Below, one piece after another: positions 1 to 8,134 of a stretch of 64,000 nucleotides of DNA. A model generated the notes under the pieces. It made no database searches, had not been told where the DNA came from, and saw only the letters and a list, made by a program, of their open reading frames with translations. The stretch is taken from NCBI RefSeq assembly GCF_011694815.1, contig NZ_CP050177.1, positions 558,001 to 622,000 of the forward strand. Direction: 5' to 3'. The position numbers and the translations under genes were made by a program. Positions within the stretch are counted from its first letter, which is position 1; each line of letters begins with the position of its first letter. Origin of the DNA: Streptomyces liangshanensis. Lineage in GTDB: Bacteria > Actinomycetota > Actinomycetes > Streptomycetales > Streptomycetaceae.

Positions 1-158
1 GCGTCGCCCTCGCGCAGGCCGAGGACGCGGTACACGTCGATGCGCGCGTCCATGCAGGCGACCACCGCGAGGCGGCGGGCGGGCGGGAGGGCGAGCGGCC
101 CGGCGAAGGCGGCCGCGTACGCGTCGTTGTTGGCCAGGTACTCGTCGGTGACGGACAC
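1..158 (-). CDS. Beta-carbonic anhydrase, N-terminal part (truncated by window edge)
   Basis: Read on the minus strand from a GTG at 158, the first 52 codons run off the left edge of the window. The peptide contains the pattern C-M-D-A-R about 35 residues in, which matches the C-x-D-[SA]-R zinc and catalytic dyad motif of beta-carbonic anhydrases, followed by a typical alpha/beta start (R-I-D-V-Y). A GAGGAAG ribosome site lies about 9 bases upstream of the GTG. The family interconverts CO2 and bicarbonate in the cytoplasm. It is probably a housekeeping neighbour outside the peptide cluster. The rest of the gene, including the His and second Cys zinc ligands, is not visible. Confidence 0.8.
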   Translation of the reverse strand, partial: MSVTDEYLANNDAYAAAFAGPLALPPARRLAVVACMDARIDVYRVLGLREGD

Positions 159-367
159 GTCGGTCCCACTTCCTCTTGGTGGAGCCTTCACCGTAAAGCG
201 CCCGAACGGGGCACAGGAGGCGCCGTTCCGCACGGCCACAGGAATGCAACACAGTGTCAACAATCGCGACATGTCCGACACCGAACCTCTGAGGTCGCTC
301 AACTCCCTTGACGGTACGGCGGCTTCGGCGGCCACCATGGTCCACGGTCCGAGGACGGGGAGAACGC

Positions 368-649
368 ATGCGGCGGAACGTCAGAACGATCACGGGTGTC
401 GCGGTGGCCACGGCGGCGCTTCTCGCGCTGTCGGGGTGCTCGAAGGAGTACAACGACGAGCGCGGCAAGGGGGACGCGCCTGTGCAGGGCCAGCAAGGGG
501 ACAACACGGCGGCGGAGGTGTTCAACTTCCCGGACGGGTTCGGGAACCTCGCCACCAAGTGCGTCGGCCACGGGAACCGGGCGTACGTCACCACCAACGC
601 CACCGGCCCGTCCAACGTACAGATAGTCAAGGACGACACATGCGGGTGA
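368..649 (+). CDS. Small lipoprotein, first copy of a tandem pair
   Basis: A 93-residue protein starting at ATG 368. It has a basic N-terminus, a hydrophobic stretch and a lipobox L-S-G-C near residue 22, so it should be exported and lipid-anchored. The mature part is short and polar and carries the block FPDGFGNLATKCVG. The downstream protein carries the same block, so the two are paralogues from a local duplication. I do not recognise the family. It has a single conserved Cys outside the lipobox and another Cys near the C-terminus. The next gene starts inside this one (10-base overlap), so the pair is probably translationally coupled. Confidence 0.75.
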   Translation: MRRNVRTITGVAVATAALLALSGCSKEYNDERGKGDAPVQGQQGDNTAAEVFNFPDGFGNLATKCVGHGNRAYVTTNATGPSNVQIVKDDTCG

Positions 650-966
650 GGCCGGCGGGGCGCGTCCCGGCCGCCGTCGCGCTCTGCGCGCTCCTCGCGC
701 TCACGGTGGGCTGCTCCCGGGAGCACTACGAGGAGCGCGGCAAGGCGGACGCGCCGGTGCGGGGGAAGCAGGGGGACAACACGGCGGCGGAGGTCTACAA
801 CTTCCCCGACGGGTTCGGGAACCTCGCCACCAAGTGCGTCGGGGCGGGGCAGCGGGCCTACACGACCACCCGGTCCTTCCAGAACCAGGACGGCGACGAC
901 GAGATCGAGATCATCCCGGCCCATCAGGTGGTCGTGGCCGATCCCGAGTGCACGGGCGGTCCTTGA
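640..966 (+). CDS. Small lipoprotein, second copy of a tandem pair
   Basis: A 108-residue protein with ATG at 640, overlapping the end of the upstream paralogue by 10 bases. It has an N-terminal signal with a lipobox V-G-C near residue 23. The mature region repeats the EERGKADAPV and GDNTAAEVYNFPDGFGNLA segments of its neighbour nearly residue for residue. It differs by a longer acidic C-terminal extension (DGDDEIEI, ending in CTGGP). Function is unknown. The shared core with divergent tails suggests duplication followed by specialisation, perhaps of a surface-exposed binding segment (inference). It need not belong to the NRPS cluster. Confidence 0.75.
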   Translation: MRVRPAGRVPAAVALCALLALTVGCSREHYEERGKADAPVRGKQGDNTAAEVYNFPDGFGNLATKCVGAGQRAYTTTRSFQNQDGDDEIEIIPAHQVVVADPECTGGP

Positions 967-1088
967 GGGAAGGCACGCCCTACAGCCGCCGGGCTGTACG
1001 AAGGTGCCGCCCCAACTGCCGATCCGGGGCGTTCCGCGGTCCTACCGTCGACTCCAGTACGTGTCACCCGACTTCATGGAGGAGACGA

Positions 1089-1334
1089 ATGAACAACAAC
1101 CTTCGTACGGCCGCGGCGGCCGTGGCGCTCGTGACCGGGCTCGTGACGGCGGGCGGCACGGCCTCCGCCGCCGCGGCCGAGCGGCCGGAGCGCATCACGT
1201 CGCAGGAGCAGCTCACGGCGAGCATCGCCAAGGCGGTCGCCGCGGAGCAGGAGAAGGGGGACGCCAACGGTGGTGTCATCACCGTCGGCATGATCTCCGA
1301 GGTCACGGCGAGCGTCCGCGCCCTTTCCTGCTGA
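1089..1334 (+). CDS. Small exported peptide ending in cysteine
   Basis: An 81-residue product from ATG 1089, preceded by a strong GGAGGAGA ribosome site. Residues 1-30 form a signal peptide (a short basic start, then an Ala/Val/Leu/Gly core ending in an A-S-A-type cleavage site). The remaining roughly 50 residues are Ala/Glu/Lys-rich and end in A-L-S-C, with the only cysteine at the very C-terminus. The next gene, a cysteine-rich protein, starts 10 bases after the stop, so the two are likely one transcript. I do not recognise the family. A terminal Cys on an exported peptide could be a modification or coupling point, but nothing here proves that. Confidence 0.65.
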   Translation: MNNNLRTAAAAVALVTGLVTAGGTASAAAAERPERITSQEQLTASIAKAVAAEQEKGDANGGVITVGMISEVTASVRALSC

Positions 1335-1344
1335 CGAGAGGGAG

Positions 1345-1842
1345 GTGAGCACCGTGGACAGCTCAGTGGACCGTGCTCAGGACGGGCGGGAGACCCCCGT
1401 CGCCTGGTGTCCGAGCGGTGAGGCGAACCGCCCGGAGAGTGTTGTCCTCGGCGTCCGGTCGGGGGACGGCGACCAGGTCGTGTACCTGGCCGACCCTGTG
1501 CCGGCGGCCGACGTGCTCGGCGGCATCCCGGAGGGAATCGCGCCCAGCCGGGTGCTCCGGTTCGCCTCGCACTGCGTGTCGGACTGCGCTAACCGGGTCG
1601 GTGAGGCCTGCGGGCTGATCGAGCGCATCAAGGTCGTGCCGGCCGGGACCGCCGCGAGCGCCGTGCCGCGGTGCCACCTCCGTCCGCACTGCAAGTGGTG
1701 GGGCCAGGCCGGTGTCGAGGCCTGCCACCGCTGCCCCGCCGTCTCCACCCTGAACTCCCGCGACGACGAACTCACCGTTCTGGTCGCGGACCCCGCCACC
1801 ACCCGTGAACAACTCGAAAGTTGGGTAGCAGCGGGAGGGTGA
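1345..1842 (+). CDS. Cysteine-rich protein of unknown function
   Basis: A 165-residue protein read from GTG 1345 (a second GTG at 1354 is also possible). It holds two cysteine groups, C-x3-C-x6-C in the middle (H-C-V-S-D-C) and C-x5-C-x9-C-x2-C towards the C-terminus (RCHLRPHCKWW then ACHRCP). These arrangements suggest metal or Fe-S binding, or disulfides in a secreted form, but no signal peptide is visible, so a cytoplasmic metal-binding role is more likely (inference). It sits directly downstream of the small exported peptide and upstream of the thioesterase. I do not recognise the family. Confidence 0.65.
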   Translation: MSTVDSSVDRAQDGRETPVAWCPSGEANRPESVVLGVRSGDGDQVVYLADPVPAADVLGGIPEGIAPSRVLRFASHCVSDCANRVGEACGLIERIKVVPAGTAASAVPRCHLRPHCKWWGQAGVEACHRCPAVSTLNSRDDELTVLVADPATTREQLESWVAAGG

Positions 1843-1899
1843 GCGGGCCCGGTACCGGACCTGGACCGGGACCGACACCATGACGAGAGAAGGGATGTT

Positions 1900-2676
1900 G
1901 TGGACAACTGGACACAGTGCTTCCGGCCGGCTCCCGGAGCCCCGGCGCGGTTGCTGTGCTTCCCGCACGCGGGAGGCTCCGCGTCCGCCTACCTGCCGCT
2001 GTCGACCGCGGTCGGGGGGACGGCGGAAACACTGGTCGTGCAGTACCCCGGGCGGCACGACCGCTTCGCCGAGCCGTTCGCAGAGCGGCTCGGCGATGTC
2101 GTGGACGCCGTCGTGGCCGGACTCCCCGAGGACGGGGGCCGGCCGTTGGTGCTGTTCGGCCACAGCATGGGCGCGCTCCTCGCCTACGAGACCGCGCGCC
2201 GGCTCGAACGCGAGGGCCGCGGGCCCGTGGCGCTGTTCGTCTCGGGGCGCGAGGGCCCGGAGTTCCCCCTGCGGCTACGGCTGCCGGACCCGCCCAGCGA
2301 CGACGACCTGGTCGCGGAGATGCGGCTGCTGTCCGGCACGGAGGACGAGTTGCTGAGCAACCCGGAGATCCTTCAGCTGGCGCTGCCCCCGCTGCGCGCC
2401 GACTACGCGATGCTCTTCGCCCACACCCACCGTCCGGGGCCCGCGCTGCGCTGCCCGGTCGTCGCGCTCACCGGGGACAGCGATCCCCGGGTGTCCGTCG
2501 AGCGCGTCCAGGCCTGGGAGCGGGAGACCGGGGGCCCGTTCGAGCGGCACGTGCTGCCCGGCGGGCACTTCTTCCTGGGCGACCACCTGCCGTACGTGGC
2601 GGACCTGGTCGCCGGGGTCCTGGCGCGTACGACACCGGGCACCGACCGCCGTACCGCCACCGGCACGTCCGTCTGA
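1900..2676 (+). CDS. Type II (editing) thioesterase
   Basis: A 258-residue alpha/beta hydrolase of the usual stand-alone thioesterase size. It starts at GTG 1900 behind AGAGAAGGGA. The family FPHAGGSA entry motif lies near residue 25, the nucleophile motif G-H-S-M-G near residue 88, a likely catalytic Asp in the GDSDPRVS segment near 196, and the His in GGHFFLGDH near 222. Type II thioesterases remove wrong or stalled acyl groups from carrier domains of NRPS and PKS lines. It faces the minus-strand NRPS operon across a strong terminator hairpin, so it probably has its own promoter or is read with the upstream small genes. It most likely serves one or both NRPS lines here. Confidence 0.92.
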   Translation: MDNWTQCFRPAPGAPARLLCFPHAGGSASAYLPLSTAVGGTAETLVVQYPGRHDRFAEPFAERLGDVVDAVVAGLPEDGGRPLVLFGHSMGALLAYETARRLEREGRGPVALFVSGREGPEFPLRLRLPDPPSDDDLVAEMRLLSGTEDELLSNPEILQLALPPLRADYAMLFAHTHRPGPALRCPVVALTGDSDPRVSVERVQAWERETGGPFERHVLPGGHFFLGDHLPYVADLVAGVLARTTPGTDRRTATGTSV

Positions 2677-2729
2677 ACCCCCCTCACGGGGGGGGGAGGG
2701 CGGCGGGGAACACACCGGAGCACACCGCG

Positions 2730-2775
2730 AAAGGCCTGGGGCCGGATCCCGAAAGGGATCCGGCCCCAGGCCTTT
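2730..2775. terminator. Bidirectional terminator hairpin between convergent genes
   Basis: A perfect 21-bp inverted repeat (arms 2730-2750 and 2755-2775) with a GAAA tetraloop. It lies between the stop of the type II thioesterase (plus) and the stop of the KS-ACP gene (minus). The AAA/TTT ends of the stem suit termination in both directions. Confidence 0.85.
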
Positions 2776-2788
2776 GGTGTGCCGCCTC

Positions 2789-4840
2789 TCACTCCGCCTC
2801 GAACTCCGCGAGCAGCGCGTCGAGGGAGTCGTCCCCGACGCGGGCGGCGGCGATCCGGCGGGCCATCTCGTGCAGGGTGAGCTGTTCCAGGAACAGGGTG
2901 ATGGGGACGTCGATGTCGAAGTCGTCCCGCAGGCAGCCCACCAGGTGGACGGCGGTCAGCGAGTCGCCGCCCGCCGCGAAGTACGTCATCCCCGGGTCGT
3001 CCGCGTCCTCCAGGCCCAGGGCGTCGGCGAGCAGCGCGCGGACCGCCTGCTCCAGGCCGGCGCCGGACTCCCCCGCCTCGGCGGCCTGTTCCGGCACCTC
3101 GTCGCGGACCACGCGGGGCGTGAGGTCGTACGCGCCGAAGCTCTCGCCCGCGAAGGGGTAGGCCGGCAGGGAGACCCTCCGCCCGCCGCCCGCCTCGGGC
3201 GCGGGGCCGCCGCTGAGCCAGGTCTCGCCCAGCGGGTCGAGGCCGCCGGCGGTCCGTCCCGCTCCCCCGGCCAGTGCGGCGAGCCCGGCCGCCGCGCCCG
3301 CCGGGTCGGCCGCCCGCACGTACCCCCGGACGTCCATCGGGGCGCGCCCCACCCGCAGCGTGTGGGCGGTGTCGGCGAGGGACGGGGCGCCGGGCGCCCG
3401 CAGCGCGTCCGCCAGCCGTCCGGCGAGGGCGGCGAGATCCTCCGGCGTACGGGCGGACAGCAGCAGGACCTCCTGTACGGATCCCGCGTCCGGCTCCCCG
3501 GCGGCGGCGCGCCCCGGCGCCTGCTCCAGCACGACGTGCACGTTCGTGCCGCCGATGCCGACCGAGCTGACACCCGCCCGGCGCGGGCCGCGCTCGGGCT
3601 CGGTCCAGGCGGCGGCCCGGTCGACCACGTGGAACGGCGAGTCCTCGAAGGCCATGTCGGGGTGCGGGCGGCCCGCGTTGGCATTGGGCACCAGGGTCGC
3701 GTGCTCCAGCATGAGGACGGACTTGATGAGCGCGGCCACCCCCGCGGCGGCGTCCAGGTGCCCGATGTTGGACTTCACCGAGCCGATGCCGATCCGGCCG
3801 GTGCCCAGCGCCCCCTTGAAGGCGGCGGTCGCCGCCGCGGCCTCGACCCGGTCGCCCAGCGCCGTGGCCGTACCGTGCGCCTCCAGGTACTGGGCGTCGG
3901 CGGGGTCGAGCCCGGCGGCAGCCCACGCCTCGACGATCGCGGCGGTCTGCTGGTCGACGCCGGGCGCGGTGAAACCGACCTTGGTGGCGCCGTCGTTGGT
4001 GACGGCACTGCCCCGGATGACCGCGCGGATCGGGTCGTTGTCGGCGAGCGCGTCGGACAGCCGCCGCAGCACCACCACGCCGACGCCGTTGCCGGGTACG
4101 GTGCCGCCGGCCCGCTCGTCGAAGGGGCGGCAGCGGCCGTCGGGCGAGAAGATCCCGCCCTGGGTGTGGACGTAGCCGCGTTTGCGCAGGGTGTCGACGG
4201 CGACGCCGCCGGCCAGGGCCGTGTCGCACTCGCCGAGCAGCAGCGACTGGACCGCGAGGTGGACGGCGGTCAGCGAGGTCGAGCAGGCGGTCTGCACGGT
4301 GAGGCTCGGGCCCTCCAGACCGAGCCGGTACGAGATCCACGGGGCGAGGAACTCGCGGTCGGTGAGGATGCGGACCTGGAGCGCCCCGACCGACGCGGCG
4401 AGCCGGGGGTCGGTCGCGGCGGCCAGCATGTGTGCGGTGGAGCCGCCGCCGACGTACACGCCGGTGCGCGCGGAGCCGCCCCGCGGGTTGCGGCCGGCGT
4501 CCTCCAGGGCGGCCCAGGCGGTCTGGAGGAGCAGCCGGTGCTGGGGGTCGAGCACGGCGGCCTCGGTGCGGTTGAAGCCGAACAGTTCGGCGTCGAAGCG
4601 GTCCGCGTCGGCGAGGTGGCCCTTGGCCGGTACGTAGTCGCGGCCGCGCACCTCGCCGGGGTCGGCGCCGTCGGCGAGGAGTTCCTCCTCGGTGAAGTCG
4701 GTCACCGAGCAGACCCCGCCGAGGAGGTTGCTCCAGTAGGCGTCCAGGTCGGGGGCGCCGGGGAAGCGCCCGCTCATCCCGACGATCGCGATCGCGGACT
4801 CGGCCGGGGTGGTGTCGGTGGCTGCTGCGTTCTCGGTCAT
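2789..4840 (-). CDS. Ketosynthase-ACP protein lacking an acyltransferase
   Basis: A 683-residue type I PKS protein read from ATG 4840. The KS domain spans about 14-440 with the active Cys in TACSTS near 186, one His in EAHGTA near 320 and the second in KSNIGH near 357, so it looks competent for decarboxylative condensation. A KS-to-C-terminal linker follows, then an ACP with the pantetheine Ser in GGDSL near 625. There is no AT, KR, DH or TE. The family extends a chain by two carbons from malonyl-ACP, but loading here needs an AT supplied in trans, and none is in the window. It is the last gene of the minus operon and overlaps the preceding NRPS by ATGA. It adds a polyketide step to the minus-strand line. 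Confidence 0.92.
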   Translation of the reverse strand: MTENAAATDTTPAESAIAIVGMSGRFPGAPDLDAYWSNLLGGVCSVTDFTEEELLADGADPGEVRGRDYVPAKGHLADADRFDAELFGFNRTEAAVLDPQHRLLLQTAWAALEDAGRNPRGGSARTGVYVGGGSTAHMLAAATDPRLAASVGALQVRILTDREFLAPWISYRLGLEGPSLTVQTACSTSLTAVHLAVQSLLLGECDTALAGGVAVDTLRKRGYVHTQGGIFSPDGRCRPFDERAGGTVPGNGVGVVVLRRLSDALADNDPIRAVIRGSAVTNDGATKVGFTAPGVDQQTAAIVEAWAAAGLDPADAQYLEAHGTATALGDRVEAAAATAAFKGALGTGRIGIGSVKSNIGHLDAAAGVAALIKSVLMLEHATLVPNANAGRPHPDMAFEDSPFHVVDRAAAWTEPERGPRRAGVSSVGIGGTNVHVVLEQAPGRAAAGEPDAGSVQEVLLLSARTPEDLAALAGRLADALRAPGAPSLADTAHTLRVGRAPMDVRGYVRAADPAGAAAGLAALAGGAGRTAGGLDPLGETWLSGGPAPEAGGGRRVSLPAYPFAGESFGAYDLTPRVVRDEVPEQAAEAGESGAGLEQAVRALLADALGLEDADDPGMTYFAAGGDSLTAVHLVGCLRDDFDIDVPITLFLEQLTLHEMARRIAAARVGDDSLDALLAEFEAE

Positions 4841-7800
4841 CGTGTGGAGCCTTTCCGGGAGCTGAGGCGGTGGGCGGCGGCGGTGCGGCGTGCGTGCCGG
4901 GCGACACCGCGCGCGGCGGCGGTCTCGGCGGGGTGGGCGGGGGCGGGGGCCGGCCCGGTGGGCGCGGCCTTCGCGCGGTCGAGGTGGGCGGCGAGGGCGA
5001 CGACGGTGGGGTGGCGGAACAGGTCGACGAGGCTGAGGGCGCCGAGGTCGGGCCGCTCGCGCAGGGCGGACAGGACGCTGAGCATCCGTACCGAATTGCC
5101 GCCCAGGTCGAAGAAGTTGTCGTGGACGGCGACCCGGTCGAGGGTCAGGACGCGGGACCAGATCCCGGCCACCAGCCGCTCGGTGGGGGTGCCCGCGACG
5201 GCGGGCGGGCCGTCCTGCGGGGCCGGGAGGACGGCGGGTGCGGGGAGCCGGGCCCGGTCGATCTTGCCGTTGCGGCTGAGCGGCATCTCGTCGAGCCGGA
5301 CGAACACCTCGGGCACCATGAAGCCGGGCAGCCGAGTGACGAGGTGGGCGCGCAGGGCGGCGTCCGGGGGCGCGGCGCCGTCCCGGCCGACGACGTACGC
5401 GACGAGGCGCTGCTCGGTGCCGGTGCCGTGGACGGCGGCCGCCGCGAGGGCGACGCCCGGTGTGGCGGCCAACAGGGTCTCGATCTCGCCGAGTTCGATG
5501 CGTACGCCGCGCAGCTTGACCTGGAGGTCGCTGCGGCCGAGGTAGTGGATGAGGCCGTGGGCGTCGATGCGGCCGAGATCGCCGCTGCGGTACATCCGGG
5601 TGCCGGGCCCGCCGTGCGGGTCGGCGACGAACCGTTCGGCGGTCATGCCGGGCTGTCCGATGTAGCCGCGTCCCAGGGAGGCGCCGGCGATGTAGATCTC
5701 GCCGGTGACGCCGGTGGGTACGGGCCTGAGCAGGTCGTCCAGGACGTAGATCCGGGCGCCGGCGACGGGGCCGCCGAGGACGACGGGCTCGCCGGGCTCC
5801 AGGTCGGCGGTGGTGGCGTAGACGGTGACCTCGCTGGGGCCGTACGCGTTGACGATCCGCCGTCCCGGGGCACTGAGCCGCTCGACCAGTTCGGGCGGGC
5901 AGGGCTCGCCGCCGACGCCGACGGTCCGCAGGTCGGGGAGGTGGCCGGTGAGGTCGGGCAGCAGCATCGCGGCGGACGGCGGGAGGAACACGTAGGTGAT
6001 GCGGGAGTCCCGCAGCTTGTCGAGCAGGGCCTCGCCGATGCGTTCCTCCTCGCTCGGGATGTGCAGCTCGGCGCCCGCCACCCAGGGGAAGAAGAGGTCG
6101 GAGACGGCGACGTCGAAGCCGAACGACACGAATTGCAGGACCCGGTCCCCGGCGTCGACCGGGAAGGAGTGCCGGACGGCGCGGGTGAGGTTGACCAGGG
6201 CGCGGTGTTCGACGGCGACGCCTTTGGGCACGCCGGTGGAGCCAGAGGTGAACAGGACGTACGCGAGGTCCCCGGGGCCCGGTGGCGGGACCGGTCCGGT
6301 GGGGGCCGCGCCCGGCATGACCGGGTCCGTGACGGCCGGCCGGTCCAGGCGCAGGCACGGCACGTCCAGGCTCTCGCCCTTCTCGGCGGTCCCCCGGGAG
6401 GTCAGGAGCAGCCCGGTGCCGGAGCTCTCCACCATGTGGCGCAGCCGCGCGGACGGGTGGGCCTGGTCGAGGGGGACGTACGCGCCGCCCGCGCGCAGCA
6501 CCGCGAGGGCGGCGATGCCCTGGTCGGCCGAGCGGGGCAGGAGCAGGCCGACGCGGAAGCCGGGGCGTACGCCCGCGGCGCGCAGCCGGGCGGCCAGGTC
6601 GTCGGCCCGGGCGAGCAGGTCGCGGTAGCTGAGCCGGAGGTCGCCGCTGACCAGGGCGGTGGCGTCGGGGCGCGCCGCCGCGACGTCGGCGATCAGGTCG
6701 GGCACCAGGCGGTCCGGCGGCGCCGCCTCGGCCACGCGGTCGGCGACGGCGAGGGTACGGCGGCGTTCGCCGGCCGGGACCAGGTCGACGGTGGACAGCG
6801 GGGCGGCCGGGTCGGCGAGCAGCGCGTCCAGCAGGGTCCGGAAGTTGACCGTCCAGCGGCGTACGGTCGCGGCGTCGAGGAGGTCGGCCCGGTAGATGAA
6901 CTGGGCGGCCAGGTCGGCGCCCCAGCGCTCCACGAAGAGGAGGAAGTCGAACTTGGCGGTGTCCAGGGTGAGGGCGAGCCGCTCGGTGTCCGCGCCGGAC
7001 AGGCGGAGCGCGACCTCCGCCTCGTCGTCGTAGGTGAGGGCCACCTGTACCACCGGGTCGTGGCTGGTCTCGCGGACCGGGGCGAGGGCGTCGACCACCG
7101 CCTCGAACGGGGCGTCCTGGTGCGGGCGGGCCGCCAGCAGCGCGGCGCGGACGCGGTCGGTGAGCCGGTCGAGGGACGGGTCGCCGGAGACGTCGACGCG
7201 CAGGGCGAGGGTGTTGGCCAGCATGCCGATCATGCCGCCCAGTTCGGGCCGGTCGCGGCCGGAACTGGGGTAGCCGACGACGAGGTCGTCACGGCCCGAC
7301 ATCCGGGCGAGGAACGCGGCGTACACCGCGAACATCGTCATGAACGGGGTGGCGCCCCGCTCGGCGGCGACCTCCGCCAGGCGTTCCCTGACCCCGGCGT
7401 CGAGCAGGAAGCGCTCGACACCGCCGGTGGCCGTACGGACCGGGGGGCGCGGGCGGTCCAGGGGCAGTTCGGCGACGGCGGGCGCGCCGCGCAGGCGGTC
7501 GGCCCAGTGCGCCACCGCGTCCTCGAACGCGCCGCCCGCCTGGCGTTCCCGCTGCCAGGCCGCGTAGTCGGCGAACTGGAGCGGGAGGTCGGCCGGCCGG
7601 TACGGGGCGCCGCCGGTCTCGTGCCCGTACGCGGCGGACAGCTCGTCCAGCATGAGGCCGAGCGACCAGCCGTCGCACACGAGGTGGTGGGCGACGAGCA
7701 GGACGCGGTGGGTGCCGTCGTCCACGGCGTACACGGTGCAGCGCAGCAGGGGTCCGGTGCCGGTGTCGAAGGGGCGGGCGGCCTCCGCGCGGACCAGCGC

Positions 7801-8130
7801 GTCGACCTGACCGGCCGGCACGTTCCGTACGACCGTGAGCCCGGCCTGCCCGGCGGCGGCGACGATCTGCGCCTGGGTGCCGTCGGCGGCGGTACGGAAG
7901 ACGGTGCGCAGGGACTCGTGGCGGGCGACGAGCGTGTGGAGCGCGCGGCTGAACGCTGCGGTGTCGAAGGGGCCGCGGACGGCGAACGCGGCGGGGACGT
8001 TGTACTGGGCCGTGCCCGGGGCCATCTGGTCGAGCACGAGCAGGCGGCTCTGGGCGTCGGAGGCGGGGAACTCGTACTCCTCGCCCGCCCAGGCGTGGAG
8101 GTCGATGAGGTCTACGGCGTCGATGGTCAT
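4837..8130 (-). CDS. NRPS, one module: C-A-PCP
   Basis: A 1097-residue protein starting at ATG 8130 behind GAGGGGA. It has a condensation domain (about 22-440) with HHLVCDGWS near 151, an adenylation domain (about 470-960) with [11 protein letters not shown] and NAYGPSEVTVY, and a carrier domain with the Ser in LGGNSV near 1008. Aligning the pocket to gramicidin PheA by eye gives D-V-S-F-G-G-A-V-Y plus the invariant Lys; I cannot match this to a known substrate. The Ala/His/Arg-rich C-terminal tail may be a linker to the KS-ACP, whose ATG overlaps this stop. Only 4 bases separate it from the upstream NRPS stop. Confidence 0.95.
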   Translation of the reverse strand: MTIDAVDLIDLHAWAGEEYEFPASDAQSRLLVLDQMAPGTAQYNVPAAFAVRGPFDTAAFSRALHTLVARHESLRTVFRTAADGTQAQIVAAAGQAGLTVVRNVPAGQVDALVRAEAARPFDTGTGPLLRCTVYAVDDGTHRVLLVAHHLVCDGWSLGLMLDELSAAYGHETGGAPYRPADLPLQFADYAAWQRERQAGGAFEDAVAHWADRLRGAPAVAELPLDRPRPPVRTATGGVERFLLDAGVRERLAEVAAERGATPFMTMFAVYAAFLARMSGRDDLVVGYPSSGRDRPELGGMIGMLANTLALRVDVSGDPSLDRLTDRVRAALLAARPHQDAPFEAVVDALAPVRETSHDPVVQVALTYDDEAEVALRLSGADTERLALTLDTAKFDFLLFVERWGADLAAQFIYRADLLDAATVRRWTVNFRTLLDALLADPAAPLSTVDLVPAGERRRTLAVADRVAEAAPPDRLVPDLIADVAAARPDATALVSGDLRLSYRDLLARADDLAARLRAAGVRPGFRVGLLLPRSADQGIAALAVLRAGGAYVPLDQAHPSARLRHMVESSGTGLLLTSRGTAEKGESLDVPCLRLDRPAVTDPVMPGAAPTGPVPPPGPGDLAYVLFTSGSTGVPKGVAVEHRALVNLTRAVRHSFPVDAGDRVLQFVSFGFDVAVSDLFFPWVAGAELHIPSEEERIGEALLDKLRDSRITYVFLPPSAAMLLPDLTGHLPDLRTVGVGGEPCPPELVERLSAPGRRIVNAYGPSEVTVYATTADLEPGEPVVLGGPVAGARIYVLDDLLRPVPTGVTGEIYIAGASLGRGYIGQPGMTAERFVADPHGGPGTRMYRSGDLGRIDAHGLIHYLGRSDLQVKLRGVRIELGEIETLLAATPGVALAAAAVHGTGTEQRLVAYVVGRDGAAPPDAALRAHLVTRLPGFMVPEVFVRLDEMPLSRNGKIDRARLPAPAVLPAPQDGPPAVAGTPTERLVAGIWSRVLTLDRVAVHDNFFDLGGNSVRMLSVLSALRERPDLGALSLVDLFRHPTVVALAAHLDRAKAAPTGPAPAPAHPAETAAARGVARHARRTAAAHRLSSRKGSTR

Positions 8131-8134
8131 CGGT

